From assembly GCF_009720825.1 (NCBI RefSeq), contig NZ_WNKY01000003.1:266679-330678 (forward strand): DNA of 64,000 bases, given 5' to 3'. The position numbers and the translations under genes were made by a program. Shown here piece by piece: positions 42,673 to 52,923 of the stretch. Every line of letters begins with the position of its first letter. Positions within the stretch are counted from its first letter, which is position 1. The notes below the pieces were generated by a model. The model saw only the letters and a program-made list of their open reading frames with translations, was not told the DNA's origin and did not search any database. Source of the stretch: Duganella radicis. Its GTDB lineage: Bacteria > Pseudomonadota > Gammaproteobacteria > Burkholderiales > Burkholderiaceae_D.

Positions 42673-44319
42673 ATGCTGCAATGGCTGAAGCTTTACCGGC
42701 GTGACCAGCTCCCCGGCGATATCAGCGCCGGGCTGGTGGTGGCGATGATGATGATCCCGCAGGGTATGGCGTATGCCATTGTGGCGGGGCTGCCGCCGGT
42801 GGCGGGCATTTATGCCAGCATCATGCCACCCATCGTCTACGCGCTGTTCGGCAGCAGCATGACGCAGTCGGTTGGCCCGATGGTCATCGTTTCGCTGATG
42901 ACTGCCGCTGTGATTGCCCCGCTGGCGCCGGCCGGTTCCGCCTTGGCCGGGGTACTGGCGGCGCAACTGGCGCTGGTGTCGGGGGCGGTGCTGCTGCTGT
43001 GCGGGGGGCTGCGCATGGGCTTTCTCGCCAATTTCTTCTCGCGCCCGGTGATGAGCGGGTTTACAGTGGGATCGGCCATCGTCATCGCCTTCGACCAGGT
43101 GCATACTTTGCTTGGCGCCGCGCTGCCGCACTACCATCCGCCCAGCGCCGCGCTGGGCGTCGGCGCGCTGGTGCTGCTGGTGCTGGCGCGCTTCTATCTC
43201 GCCGGCTTGCTCCGGCTGTGCGGCTTGCCGCCGGCCGCCGCCGATATCGGCGCCAAGCTGGCGCCCATGGCGGTGGTCCTCGGCAGCGTCCTGCTGATGT
43301 CCGTCACTGATCTGGCCGGGTTGGGCGTGCGCACCATCGGCCCCGTTCCCGCCGGCCTGCCGCAACTGCATCTGGCCACCTCCAGCCCGCACTGGCGCGC
43401 GCTGCTGCAACCGGGTCTGCTGATTGGTTTCATCGTGTTCCTGATGTCGATGTCCGGCGCGCAGGCGCTGGCGCTCAAGCGCAACGAAAAGCTGGTCAGC
43501 AATCATGAGCTGATCGGCCTGGGCGCGGCCAATGTCGCCAGCGCGCTGTCCGGCGGCTTCCCGGTGACGGGCAGCCTGTCGCGCTCCGCCGTCAATTTCG
43601 CGGCCGGCGCCAACACGCCGCTGGCCAGCCTGATCACCGCCGTGCTGCTGGCCTGCGCGCTGCTGGCGCCGACCGGCTGGCTGGCCTTGCTGCCGCTGCC
43701 GGTGCTGGCCGCCACCATCATCGTCGCCGTGCTGGGCATGCTGGAACTGGGCATCCTGCGCACCGCCTGGGAATATGACCGCGGCGACGCCCTGGCCTGG
43801 GCCGCCACCTGCCTCGGCGTGCTGGTGCTGGGCGTGGAGGCGGGCGTGATGATCGGCGTGGCGCTGTCCATGGGCACCCTGATCTGGCGCGCCAGCCGGC
43901 CGCACATCGCGGTGCTGGGCCGCATCGCCAATACTGAGCATTTCCGCAATATTGAACGCTATCCGGCCGAGACCCAGCCGGAGCTGCTGGTGTTGCGCAT
44001 CGACGCCAATCTGTTCTTCGGCAACGTGGAGGCGGTCAGCGAGCGCATCGAATGCGAACTGGCCACGCATCAGAGCGCGCGCCATCTGGTGCTGGTGATG
44101 ACGGCCGTCAGCTCGATCGATACCACGGCCCTGATGGCGCTGGCGGAATTGAACCAGAGCGCCAAACGGCGCGGCATCGGCCTGCATCTGGCCGAGGTGA
44201 AGGGGCCGGTGATGGACCGGCTGCACCACAGTACGCTGCTGCAAGAGCTGAACGGCAAGCTGTTCCTGAGCACGGCTAACGCCGTGGATCAATTACATTC
44301 TGCCAAGGATGTTGCTTGA
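42673..44319 (+). CDS. SulP-family anion transporter with STAS domain
   Basis: A 548-aa transporter starting with the SulP signature (DQLPGDISAGLVVAMMMIPQ then MAYAIVAGLPPVAGIYASIM). It has about 10-14 membrane spans and a C-terminal cytoplasmic STAS domain (about 425-540, with VSSIDTTALMALAEL). The family moves sulfate, bicarbonate or dicarboxylates; which one cannot be told from sequence, and no carbonic anhydrase or sulfur gene is adjacent. It stands alone between the fucosidase and a hybrid kinase on the same strand. Confidence 0.92.
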   Translation: MLQWLKLYRRDQLPGDISAGLVVAMMMIPQGMAYAIVAGLPPVAGIYASIMPPIVYALFGSSMTQSVGPMVIVSLMTAAVIAPLAPAGSALAGVLAAQLALVSGAVLLLCGGLRMGFLANFFSRPVMSGFTVGSAIVIAFDQVHTLLGAALPHYHPPSAALGVGALVLLVLARFYLAGLLRLCGLPPAAADIGAKLAPMAVVLGSVLLMSVTDLAGLGVRTIGPVPAGLPQLHLATSSPHWRALLQPGLLIGFIVFLMSMSGAQALALKRNEKLVSNHELIGLGAANVASALSGGFPVTGSLSRSAVNFAAGANTPLASLITAVLLACALLAPTGWLALLPLPVLAATIIVAVLGMLELGILRTAWEYDRGDALAWAATCLGVLVLGVEAGVMIGVALSMGTLIWRASRPHIAVLGRIANTEHFRNIERYPAETQPELLVLRIDANLFFGNVEAVSERIECELATHQSARHLVLVMTAVSSIDTTALMALAELNQSAKRRGIGLHLAEVKGPVMDRLHHSTLLQELNGKLFLSTANAVDQLHSAKDVA

Positions 44320-44407
44320 GCGCAAATTCCCATGGACTTCATACCAGTTTGAACCTATGATCTAAGTCGTAGCGCAACGCAGATTAACCCCAAAGAATGG
44401 TTTTCCG

Positions 44408-46969
44408 ATGTTGGTTCGACTAGCCCGCCGCCTAGGTAAGGTATCTATCGCCGTCTTCGTCAGCGTGACGCTGACCGCCGTGGTGACGCTGGTTCTGACC
44501 ACTTTTGCGCTGTATTTCTATCAGGTCGAACGCGGGCAGCGCTGGGAACAGCTGCACAAGACGCTGGCCAACAGCGCCGACGAACTGGCCGCCGCCGTCG
44601 CGCTGCCGGCCTGGAACTTCGACGAAACCCAGATCATCACCATCATGAAGAGCGGTTTGAGCAACCGCGATCTGTACGCCAGCGCGGTGGCGCCGGTGGC
44701 CAGCAACCATCCTTTCATCCTCACCCGCAACGAGCGGCAGCAACTGGTGCCGACCGACCTGCTGCCGTCCAATCCCGAGCTGCTGTCGGAGCAGCGGCCG
44801 ATTGTGGCGGGCGGCCAGAATATCGGCACCATCACCGTGTATGCCTCGCCGGCGGTGCTGATCGAGCAGCTGCGCCAGCGCCTGTACACCATCGCCGGCC
44901 TGATTTTCGTGCTGGACGTGACGCTGGTGCTGAGCCTCTACCTGCTGCTATGGCAGCTGATCCTCAAGCCGCTGACCAACATCGAACGCTATGCGGCCAG
45001 CGTGAAGGCCGGCCAGAATCCGGGCGCCTCGCCGCCGCGCGACTGGTACACCGGCGAGCTGAAAACGCTGAACGCCTCGATCCGCGAGATGGTGCGCCTG
45101 ATGGAAAGCCGCTACGTCGCCATGCACGCCAGCGAGGAGCGCTTGCAGATCGCCTCCAGCGCGGCCGCCATCGGCATCTGGGACTGGAATATCGTCACCG
45201 ACGAAATGGTGTGGGACGAGCAGATGTACCGCCTGCATGGGCTGGAAGGCCGCACGCTGCAAAAGCCGTTCGACACCTGGCGCAAGATGGTGCATCCGGA
45301 CGACGCCATTCCCACCGAAATGCTGCTACAGCAGGCGTTGGACGGCACCGCCGAATTCGACGTCGAGTTCCGCCTGATCTGGCCGGACGGCTCGCTGCAC
45401 TACCTGAAGGCCGACGCCATGGTGTTCCGCGATGCGGACGGCCATCCGATGCGCATGGTGGGCGTGAACTACGAGGTGACCGCCAGCCGCACGGCGGAGG
45501 CGGAACTGCGCCGCCACCGCATCCATCTGGAAGAGCTGGTGGCCGAGCGCACCAACGCGCTGTCGGTGGCGGTGCGCCAGGCGCAGGCGGCCAACCGCGC
45601 CAAGAGCACCTTCCTCGCCAATATGAGCCACGAGCTGCGCACCCCGCTCAATTCCGTGATCGGCTTCTCGCGCCTGATGGCGGACTCCAAGAACATGCTG
45701 CCGGAAGAGAAGCGCAACCTGGCCATCATCCACCGCTCCGGCCAGCACCTGCTCACGCTGATCAACGACATCCTCGAACTGTCGCGCATCGAGGCCGGCC
45801 GCGCCGTGCTGCAAACGGAAGTGGTGAACCTGAACGACATGCTGCAAGAGGTGATGGACATGGTCAGCATGCGCGCCGGCCAGACCGGCGTGGAGCTGGC
45901 GCTGGACAGCGTCGGCCTGCCGGCCAGCGCGCGCGTGGACGGCACCAAACTGCGCCAGGTGCTATTGAACCTGATGTCGAACGCGGTCAAGTTCACGGTG
46001 CAGGGAAGGGTGACGCTGCGCGTGCGCGGCGCCGCCCGCAACGGCGCCTGCGAGCTGGCGTTCGCGGTGATCGACAATGGTCCCGGTATCGCGCCGGAAG
46101 ACCAGGCCCGCATTTTCGAACCGTTCATCCAGGCCGAAGGACCTGGCGCGAAAGAGGGCACGGGACTGGGGCTGACCATCTCGCGCGAATTCGTGCAACT
46201 GATGGGTGGCACGCTGACGCTGCAATCGGCGCCCGGCGCCGGCGCCACCTTCCAGTTCAGCGTGGAAGTGCAGGTGACCGACGAGGCGCCGGCAGTGGAC
46301 ACGGACGAAGTCACCGCGCTGGCGTCGCCGCAGCGCCGCCGCATCCTGGTGGCGGACGATAACGCCGATGGCTGCACGCTGCTGGAAAGCCTGCTGAAAC
46401 CATTGGGCTTTGAGGTGGCGGTGGTGGGCGATGGCGCACAGGCGCTGGCCATGGTCGATGTCTGGCAGCCGCACCTGGTGTTCATGGATTGGCACATGCC
46501 GGCGCTGGACGGTCTGAGCGCCACGCGCCAGATCCGCGCCAACACCGAGGGCCCGCAGCCGCGCATCGTGATGCTGACGGCATCCGCCTTCACCGAGCAG
46601 CGCGAGGAGGCGCTGGCCGCCGGCGCCGATGAGTTCATGCGCAAGCCGGTCGATCAGGAGCTGCTGTACGCGGTGCTGGAGCAGCAGCTCGACGTGCAGT
46701 TCGTGCGCCGCCATCATGGCGTGCGCCAGGCCGCGCCCCAGCCCTTGGTGCGCGAGGACTTGCAACTGCTGGAGGCCGGCCTGCGCAACGAATTGAAGAC
46801 CGCCTTGCAGGAACTGAATCTGGCGCGTGTGGCGGCGCTGCTGGCGCCTTTGCCGCCGGAACTGGCGGAAGTCGTGACGCGCATCGAGCATATGATCCAG
46901 CTGCACCAGTATCCGCAGCTGTGCGCGCTGCTGGATGAAGCGGGTAACGAATTGGAGTCCCAAGCCTGA
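44408..46969 (+). CDS. Membrane hybrid histidine kinase (TM-HAMP-PAS-HK-REC)
   Basis: An 853-aa kinase. TM1 is at about 14-38. A periplasmic sensor domain follows (about 40-160, LPAWNFDETQIITIMKSGLS). TM2 is at about 162-187, then a HAMP-like linker. Next are PAS/PAC (about 235-365, IGIWDWNIVTDEMVWDEQMY), HisKA (H-box LANMSHELRTPLNSVIGFSR), HATPase (DNGPGI, GTGLGLTISREFVQLMGG) and a receiver (about 640-760, FMDWHMPALDG and MRKPVD). A helical tail of about 85 residues carries no clear Hpt histidine motif. The REC-PAS-GGDEF-EAL gene 48 bp downstream is the obvious partner. Confidence 0.93.
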   Translation: MLVRLARRLGKVSIAVFVSVTLTAVVTLVLTTFALYFYQVERGQRWEQLHKTLANSADELAAAVALPAWNFDETQIITIMKSGLSNRDLYASAVAPVASNHPFILTRNERQQLVPTDLLPSNPELLSEQRPIVAGGQNIGTITVYASPAVLIEQLRQRLYTIAGLIFVLDVTLVLSLYLLLWQLILKPLTNIERYAASVKAGQNPGASPPRDWYTGELKTLNASIREMVRLMESRYVAMHASEERLQIASSAAAIGIWDWNIVTDEMVWDEQMYRLHGLEGRTLQKPFDTWRKMVHPDDAIPTEMLLQQALDGTAEFDVEFRLIWPDGSLHYLKADAMVFRDADGHPMRMVGVNYEVTASRTAEAELRRHRIHLEELVAERTNALSVAVRQAQAANRAKSTFLANMSHELRTPLNSVIGFSRLMADSKNMLPEEKRNLAIIHRSGQHLLTLINDILELSRIEAGRAVLQTEVVNLNDMLQEVMDMVSMRAGQTGVELALDSVGLPASARVDGTKLRQVLLNLMSNAVKFTVQGRVTLRVRGAARNGACELAFAVIDNGPGIAPEDQARIFEPFIQAEGPGAKEGTGLGLTISREFVQLMGGTLTLQSAPGAGATFQFSVEVQVTDEAPAVDTDEVTALASPQRRRILVADDNADGCTLLESLLKPLGFEVAVVGDGAQALAMVDVWQPHLVFMDWHMPALDGLSATRQIRANTEGPQPRIVMLTASAFTEQREEALAAGADEFMRKPVDQELLYAVLEQQLDVQFVRRHHGVRQAAPQPLVREDLQLLEAGLRNELKTALQELNLARVAALLAPLPPELAEVVTRIEHMIQLHQYPQLCALLDEAGNELESQA

Positions 46970-47017
46970 CGGGTATATCATAGTAGCTGAGCAGTTGACT
47001 AGGCGAGAGAGTTTTAC

Positions 47018-49201
47018 ATGCACCGGGATTTGTCGGACCAACACACCAAGGGCGAAGTGCTGATCGTGGAGGACACGCCGGCCTCGCTCAAGCTGCTGAG
47101 CGACCTGCTGACGGAGGCCGGTTACTACGTGCGCCAGGCGCCCAACGGCGAGCTGGCGCTGTGGAGCGCCCAATCGCGTCCGCCGGAGCTGATCCTGCTC
47201 GACGTCCGCATGCCCGGCATCGATGGTTTTGAAGTGTGCCGCCGCTTGAAAGCCGCGCCGGAGTTGAGCCAGGTGCCGGTGATCTTCCTCTCCGCCCAGC
47301 ACGACACCGACGACAAGGTACGCGGCTTTGAATTGGGCGCGGTGGACTTCATCGCCAAGCCGTTCCAGGCTGAGGAAATCCTGGCCCGCACCGACGCCCA
47401 CGTCAAGCTGGGCCGCGCGCAGAAAGCGCTGGCGGCTGAACGCGCGCTGCTGGAAGAGCGCGTGGCCGAGCGCACCGCCGAACTGGCGAAGGAAGTCGAG
47501 CAACGCCGCGCCAACGAGGAGTTCCTGCGCCTGGCCAGCCAGGTGTTCGAAGCCACGCAGGACGCCATTGTGGTGACCGACCGCGATGGCCGCATCGTCG
47601 CCACCAATCCGGCCTTCACGCAGATTTCCGGCTACACGGCGGAGGAGGTGCGCGGCCAGAACGCCGGCCTGCTGTACGCCGGCGATCAGGACACCTCGAC
47701 CTTCAGCGCCATGGTGCAGTCGGTGGTCACCACCGGCCACTGGTCGGGCGAAATCCTGGCGCGCCGCAAAAATGGCGAAACCTATCCCGGCCTGCTGAGC
47801 GCTTCGGTGGTGCGCGACGAGCAGGGCCACGTCATCAACCATGTGGCCGTGTTCATGGACATCACCGAGCGTAAGGCCGAGCAGCACCTGATCGATTTTC
47901 TGTCCAACCACGACGCCCTGACCGGACTGCCGAACCGCCTGCTGGCGCGGCAGCGCTTTGTGCAGACGCTGGCCGCGGCGCGGCGCGAGGGCCGTTGCGT
48001 GGCCGTCATGTGCCTGGACCTGGACCGCTTCAAAAGCATCAACGATTCCTATGGCCACGACATGGGCGACAAGGCGCTGCAAGTGGTGTCCAGATACCTG
48101 AGCGAGACGGTGCGCGAAGGCGATACCGTCACCCGCCAGGGCGGCGATGAATTCCAGATCATCGTCGACGACGATACGCAGTTGAGCGCCACCATCGCGC
48201 TGGCGCAAAAGATCCTGGCCGGCCTGCGCAAGGAGCTGATGATCGACGGCCAGCAGATTACCGTCACCTCCAGCATCGGCATCGCCGTCAGCCTGACCGA
48301 TGGCGAGAGCTTCGATGAACTGGTGCGCAACGCCGACACGGCGCTGTTCCGCGCCAAGGAAATCGGCCGTGACAACTACGCCTTCTTCACCGAGCGCATG
48401 GATGCCGAAATCCGCGACAAGCTGGCGATCCAGGGCCAGTTGCGCGGCGCCATCGCACGCGACGAGTTTGAAGTCCACTACCAGCCGCAGGTCTGCCTGC
48501 GGACCGGCGCCATGGTCGGCGCGGAAGCGCTGCTGCGCTGGGATAATGCGGTGCTGGGCAAGGTGCCGCCCAACCGCTTCATTCCGCTGGCCGAGGAATA
48601 TGGCCTGGTCAATTCCATCGGTGAATGGGTGCTGGAGAGCGTGTGCGCGCAGATGAAGCTGTGGCACGACGAGGGACTGGGCACGATCAAGGTCGCGGTC
48701 AATCTGGCGGCCGGGCAGTTCGCCAACGACGCCACCGTGCCTTACGTGGAAAGCACGCTGCGCAACTTCGGCGTGGCGGCGGAATGCCTGGGCCTTGAAA
48801 TCACCGAAGGCACGGTGATGGGCGATCCAAACAAAGCCGTGGCGGCGCTGCGCCGCCTGAAAGACATTGGCGTCAGCATTTCGCTGGACGACTTTGGCAC
48901 CGGTTATTCCAGCCTGAGTTATCTGAAACGCTTCCCGATCGATGTGCTGAAGATCGACAAATCCTTTGTCGACGATGTCACCACCGACAGCGCCGATGCG
49001 GCAATCGCGCTGTCGGTCATCTCGCTGGCGCACAACCTGAACATGCGCGTGATCGCGGAAGGCGTGGAAACGCGCGAGCAGGTGCAATTCCTGACCGAAC
49101 GTGGTTGCGACGAGATGCAAGGGTATTATTTCAGCCGCCCGGTCAACGCCGAAGGCTTTACCGCGCTGCTGCGCGAACGCCGCAATTTGTTGGACATGTA
49201 A
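47018..49201 (+). CDS. REC-PAS-GGDEF-EAL protein (c-di-GMP turnover)
   Basis: A 727-aa response regulator. The receiver is at about 8-125 (LLDVRMPGIDG, IAKPFQ). PAS is at about 170-290 (VTDRDGRIVATNPAFTQISG). GGDEF is at about 295-455, with intact TRQGGDEFQIIV and an REGD inhibitory site. EAL is at about 470-715, with GAEALLRWDN, ITEGTVMGD, LDDFGTGYSSLSYLKRFPID and GCDEMQGYYFSRPV, all key for phosphodiesterase activity. Both catalytic domains look competent, so output direction probably depends on phosphorylation. It is co-oriented with the hybrid kinase 48 bp upstream. Confidence 0.94.
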   Translation: MHRDLSDQHTKGEVLIVEDTPASLKLLSDLLTEAGYYVRQAPNGELALWSAQSRPPELILLDVRMPGIDGFEVCRRLKAAPELSQVPVIFLSAQHDTDDKVRGFELGAVDFIAKPFQAEEILARTDAHVKLGRAQKALAAERALLEERVAERTAELAKEVEQRRANEEFLRLASQVFEATQDAIVVTDRDGRIVATNPAFTQISGYTAEEVRGQNAGLLYAGDQDTSTFSAMVQSVVTTGHWSGEILARRKNGETYPGLLSASVVRDEQGHVINHVAVFMDITERKAEQHLIDFLSNHDALTGLPNRLLARQRFVQTLAAARREGRCVAVMCLDLDRFKSINDSYGHDMGDKALQVVSRYLSETVREGDTVTRQGGDEFQIIVDDDTQLSATIALAQKILAGLRKELMIDGQQITVTSSIGIAVSLTDGESFDELVRNADTALFRAKEIGRDNYAFFTERMDAEIRDKLAIQGQLRGAIARDEFEVHYQPQVCLRTGAMVGAEALLRWDNAVLGKVPPNRFIPLAEEYGLVNSIGEWVLESVCAQMKLWHDEGLGTIKVAVNLAAGQFANDATVPYVESTLRNFGVAAECLGLEITEGTVMGDPNKAVAALRRLKDIGVSISLDDFGTGYSSLSYLKRFPIDVLKIDKSFVDDVTTDSADAAIALSVISLAHNLNMRVIAEGVETREQVQFLTERGCDEMQGYYFSRPVNAEGFTALLRERRNLLDM

Positions 49202-49217
49202 ATCAACCTGGAGTCAT

Positions 49218-50990
49218 ATGGATAAGAAGCTCAGCACCGCTATCGCGGGCGCATGCATGCTGTTGTGCCTTGGCGCGGCTACCGCCGCACCAGTGGCCAA
49301 GACAGGCCCCTCGGACGCCCAATTCAAGGCGATCTACACGCAGGAATGGAAATGGCGCCTGAGCCAGAAGCAGGAAGATGGCGAGGATGACGATGACAGC
49401 GGCGTTTCGCCATCGCTGCCGCGCATCGACGCCGCCACCCAGAGCAAGCGCCTGGCCTATTGGCAGGGCGTGATGAAGAAGCTGGACGGCATCAAGGAAG
49501 GCCAGTTGTCGGCGCCGGAGCGCATCAACTATCAGGTGTACAAGGCGCAGATCGCGGCCTTCATCGCCGCCCAGCAGTTCCGCGAATATGAAAAGCCGCT
49601 GAACGCCGATACCGCCTTCTGGTCCAACATGGCGGGCACCGCGCGCCGCCCGATGACCAAGGAAAAAGAATTCCGCGATTATCTGAAACAGCTGGCCGAC
49701 GTGCCGCGCTACTTCAACGACGAAATCGTCAACATGCGCGCCGGCATGGCGCGCGGTTTCACGCCGCCGAAAGTCACGCTGGTGGGCCGCGATGGTTCCA
49801 TTACTTCAGTGACCGAGGCGAAGACGCCGCAGGACACGGTGTTCTACCTGCCGTTCAAGACCATGCCGGCCGCCATGCCGGCGGCGCAGCAGGAGGAACT
49901 GCGCGCGCAGGCGGTCCAGGTGATTCGCGATACTGTGATCCCGGCGCACCAGTCGCTGTTGAAGTTCATGCGCGAGGAATATGTGCCGAAGGCGCGCGAG
50001 GAACTGGCGGCCGAGAGTCTGCCGGACGGTAAAGCCTACTACCAGTCGAAGATCGTTGAATTCACCACCACATCGCTGACGGCGGACCAGATTCATCACA
50101 TCGGCCTGGAGGAAATGGCCAAGATCCGCGCCGAGATGCTGGACGTGATGAAGAAGGTTGATTTTAAAGGCGATCTGCCAGCCTTCCTGCAATTCCTGCG
50201 CACCGATCCGCAGTTCTACGCCAAGACGCCGGAGGAGCTGCTGATGCGCTCCGCGTGGGTGGCCAAGAAGTTCGACGGCAAGGTGTCGCAGTACTTTGGC
50301 TATCTGCCGCGGCGCCGCTTTGCGGTGATTCCGGTGCCGGACGACCAGGCGCCGTTCTACACCTCGGGCCGTGGCGGTCCGGGTGTTTATCTGGTCAACA
50401 CCTACAACCTGCCATCGCGCGCGCTGTACAGCATGCCGGCGCTGACGCTGCACGAATCGGCGCCGGGCCATGCCTTCCAGATGCCGGTGGCGATGGAGCA
50501 GAAGGGCCGTCCACCGTTCCGCAACGCTTACATTTCGGCCTTCGGCGAAGGCTGGGCGCTGTACAGCGAACGTCTCGGCGTGGAGATGGGCATGTATGAA
50601 ACGCCGTACGAAATCTTCGGCATGCTGAGTTATCAGGCCTGGCGCGCGTCGCGCCTGGTGGTGGACACCGGCGTGCATAGCAAGGGCTGGACGCGCAAAC
50701 AGGCGCAGGATTACCTGCGCGAGAATACCGCGCTGTCCAATCACGAGATCGAGACGGAAGTGGACCGCTATATTTCATGGCCGGGCCAGGCGCTGTCCTA
50801 CTATCTGGGCGAGATGAGCATCATCAACGCGCGCAAGAAGGCGGAGAAAGCGCTGGGCCAGAAGTTCGACATCCGTGCCTTCCACGACACTGTGCTGCAA
50901 CTGGGTTCGGTGCCGTTGCCGGTGCTGGAGGCGCGTATCGACCAGTTCATCGCCGAAGGCGGCAAGAGTCCTTATACAGACTTGCAGTGA
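49218..50990 (+). CDS. DUF885-family exported metallopeptidase-like protein
   Basis: A 590-aa protein with a signal peptide (MDKKLSTAIAGACMLLCLGA) and the DUF885 fold. The zinc-type motif is LTLHESAPGHAFQ (His412, Glu413, His418), and the third-ligand region is AFGEGWALYSERLG. The family is related to M3/M32-like gluzincins and is exported to the periplasm in many proteobacteria; its substrates are poorly known. The ATG at 49218 is preceded by CTGGAG. It follows the GGDEF-EAL gene by 16 bp but is probably functionally unrelated. Confidence 0.9.
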   Translation: MDKKLSTAIAGACMLLCLGAATAAPVAKTGPSDAQFKAIYTQEWKWRLSQKQEDGEDDDDSGVSPSLPRIDAATQSKRLAYWQGVMKKLDGIKEGQLSAPERINYQVYKAQIAAFIAAQQFREYEKPLNADTAFWSNMAGTARRPMTKEKEFRDYLKQLADVPRYFNDEIVNMRAGMARGFTPPKVTLVGRDGSITSVTEAKTPQDTVFYLPFKTMPAAMPAAQQEELRAQAVQVIRDTVIPAHQSLLKFMREEYVPKAREELAAESLPDGKAYYQSKIVEFTTTSLTADQIHHIGLEEMAKIRAEMLDVMKKVDFKGDLPAFLQFLRTDPQFYAKTPEELLMRSAWVAKKFDGKVSQYFGYLPRRRFAVIPVPDDQAPFYTSGRGGPGVYLVNTYNLPSRALYSMPALTLHESAPGHAFQMPVAMEQKGRPPFRNAYISAFGEGWALYSERLGVEMGMYETPYEIFGMLSYQAWRASRLVVDTGVHSKGWTRKQAQDYLRENTALSNHEIETEVDRYISWPGQALSYYLGEMSIINARKKAEKALGQKFDIRAFHDTVLQLGSVPLPVLEARIDQFIAEGGKSPYTDLQ

Positions 50991-51059
50991 GAAAGTGTGT
51001 ATTTCCGGAGCGGGTCGGTTGGCTACAATAGTGGATCTCTGACTTCTTCCGGTATCGCT

Positions 51060-52358
51060 TTGAAAAAGACTCTACTCGCACTCACCACGGCTGGCGCCAT
51101 GCTGGCCGTTTCCGCCCACGCCCAGGAGGCGCAGCAACTCCCCGAGCTCCTTACCAAGGAAAACACCGCCACGCTGTCGCAAGCGATGAAAGAGCTGCGC
51201 GCCGCGCACGGTAATGAGCGCAACATGGTCAAACTGCTGGACGCGCAGGCCAAATTCGAGTTTTCGCCCGAATTGCGCCCGAAGCTGAAAGAAATCTTCG
51301 GCACCGAGCGTCCTTTCGTCACGCAGCGTGTGCCTGGCGGCGCCAAAGGCCAGATCAACTACGTCACCAGGCTGGCGCCCTATCTGTGGGTGCAGGGGAA
51401 TGGCACGGACTTCAGCTGGGCTGAACTGACGGCGAAGATCTCGACCGACAAGACTGGCCGCGGCATGAACGCGACGGCGGTCTGGCCGTCGCTGGTGATC
51501 GCGCGCCAGGAAGGTTCGGCGCACTTGCAGAATATGAGCATGACCAGCAAGCAGCAGCGCGGCGCGGACGGTGTTTCGTATGGCACGGCTACCTTTGGCA
51601 TCGGCTCCATCGTCGTGCGCGACGCGGCGGTCGGTGGCAAGGACGCCAGGGAGTTGGTGCGCTTTGAAGACATGCAGGCGCGTTCCGAGTCGGTGCGCCG
51701 CGGCAGCATGGCGGAAATCGGCTATCGCTCGTCCACCAAGGCGATTGTGTTTGGCGCGGAGCGCGTTGAGCGCGTCAACCTTGGCTTCCGCCTGACCAAT
51801 ATCCCGGCCAAGGCGATGGCGGAACTGGACCAATCGCTGCGTGCGCAGGAAGAGAGCCAATTGGCGCCCGAGGCGCAGCAGGCACTGATGATGCGCCAGC
51901 TGAAGGACTTCGGCAAGCGCCTGATCCAGGCTGGCGCGGTGCTGAATATCGAGGATATCAGCGCGGCGTATCGCGGCAATGTGGCGGCGATCAAGGGCCG
52001 CATCACCTTCCAGAAAGCGGTGGAAACGGACTTCGACAGCATGGCCGCGCTAGTGAAGAAACTGGTGGCGCATTTTGAGGTGCGGGTGCCGGTGGCCCTG
52101 ATCAAGGATATCGGCCGCGCCATCGTCAGCAAATCGGTGCCGCCGGATACGCCGGATGCCGCGAAACAGATCGAGGCCGGCGCGGACGGCCTGGTGAGCG
52201 TTGTCGTCGGCAAAGCGGTGACCGAAGGTTTTGCCGTGGTCGAGAAAAACGAACTGCGTTCCAATATCGACTTCAAGGATGGCCAGTTGACCATCAACGG
52301 CAAAGTCATCGACCTGTCCAAGCTGAATTTCAAGAATGAACCCAAGCCTGCCCAATGA
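51060..52358 (+). CDS. DUF945/YdgA-family exported protein, probable TTG start
   Basis: A 432-aa protein with an N-terminal signal or anchor (LKKTLLALTTAGAMLAVSAH). Its body is beta-rich and matches the YdgA layout, with the late segment ELRSNIDFKDGQLTINGKVI. No ATG fits; the TTG at 51060 places the signal peptide correctly, but no good ribosome site is seen. The family is of unknown function. The 3' end overlaps the next gene by 23 bp, suggesting coupling. Confidence 0.75.
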   Translation: MKKTLLALTTAGAMLAVSAHAQEAQQLPELLTKENTATLSQAMKELRAAHGNERNMVKLLDAQAKFEFSPELRPKLKEIFGTERPFVTQRVPGGAKGQINYVTRLAPYLWVQGNGTDFSWAELTAKISTDKTGRGMNATAVWPSLVIARQEGSAHLQNMSMTSKQQRGADGVSYGTATFGIGSIVVRDAAVGGKDARELVRFEDMQARSESVRRGSMAEIGYRSSTKAIVFGAERVERVNLGFRLTNIPAKAMAELDQSLRAQEESQLAPEAQQALMMRQLKDFGKRLIQAGAVLNIEDISAAYRGNVAAIKGRITFQKAVETDFDSMAALVKKLVAHFEVRVPVALIKDIGRAIVSKSVPPDTPDAAKQIEAGADGLVSVVVGKAVTEGFAVVEKNELRSNIDFKDGQLTINGKVIDLSKLNFKNEPKPAQ

Positions 52359-52923
52359 GCTGGAGCAGCGGCTGTGTGAACTCGCGCGCGCTTCCTCGTG
52401 GTTCGCGCCTGCGCTGAAGGCGGCGCGCGGCCTCGGGCTGTCTTCCTGGTGCCTGGGCGCCGGCGCGGTGCGCAATCTGGTGTGGGATGCGCTGCACGGC
52501 TATACCACGCCGACGCAGCTGGCCGATCTGGATCTGGCGTATTTCGATGCGTCGGACCTGAGGCCTGAACGGGACGCCGAACTGCAACGCCGCCTGTGCG
52601 AAGCGATGCCACGCACCCCGTGGGAGGTCACCAACCAAGCGGCGGTGCATCACTGGTTTGAGGCGCATTTCGGCCATGCGGTAGAGCCGCTGCAATCGCT
52701 GCACGAAGCTGTTGCCTCGTGGCCGGAGTACGCCACTGCGGTGGGGCTGTGTCTTCACGCGGACGATTCGATCGAAGTGATAGCGCCGCATGGACTGGAA
52801 GACCTGTTCAACTGCGTCATACGGCGCAACCCGGCGCGGGTCAGCATCGATACTTACCGCATGCGGGTCGCGCAGAAGAAATACGCGCTGCGCTGGCCGC
52901 GCGTGACGGTGGTCGCGCTCTAG
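52336..52923 (+). CDS. Nucleotidyltransferase-like protein (DUF925/COG3575 type)
   Basis: A 195-aa protein with the pattern of the family: SSWCLGAGAVRNLVWDALHG, then the acidic ADLDLAYFDASD (putative metal-binding aspartates), WEVTNQAAVHHWFE, and VIAPHGLEDLFNCVIRRNP. Members are predicted nucleotidyltransferases of unknown substrate. It overlaps the preceding DUF945 gene by 23 bp and shares stop-codon bases with the convergent sigma factor gene. Confidence 0.82.
   Translation: MNPSLPNELEQRLCELARASSWFAPALKAARGLGLSSWCLGAGAVRNLVWDALHGYTTPTQLADLDLAYFDASDLRPERDAELQRRLCEAMPRTPWEVTNQAAVHHWFEAHFGHAVEPLQSLHEAVASWPEYATAVGLCLHADDSIEVIAPHGLEDLFNCVIRRNPARVSIDTYRMRVAQKKYALRWPRVTVVAL

Noticed and set aside
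45962..49120. A 1052-codon open frame on the minus strand opposite the hybrid kinase and GGDEF-EAL genes
   Set aside because: Composition is typical of antisense shadows. The plus-strand proteins have complete, ordered catalytic motifs.
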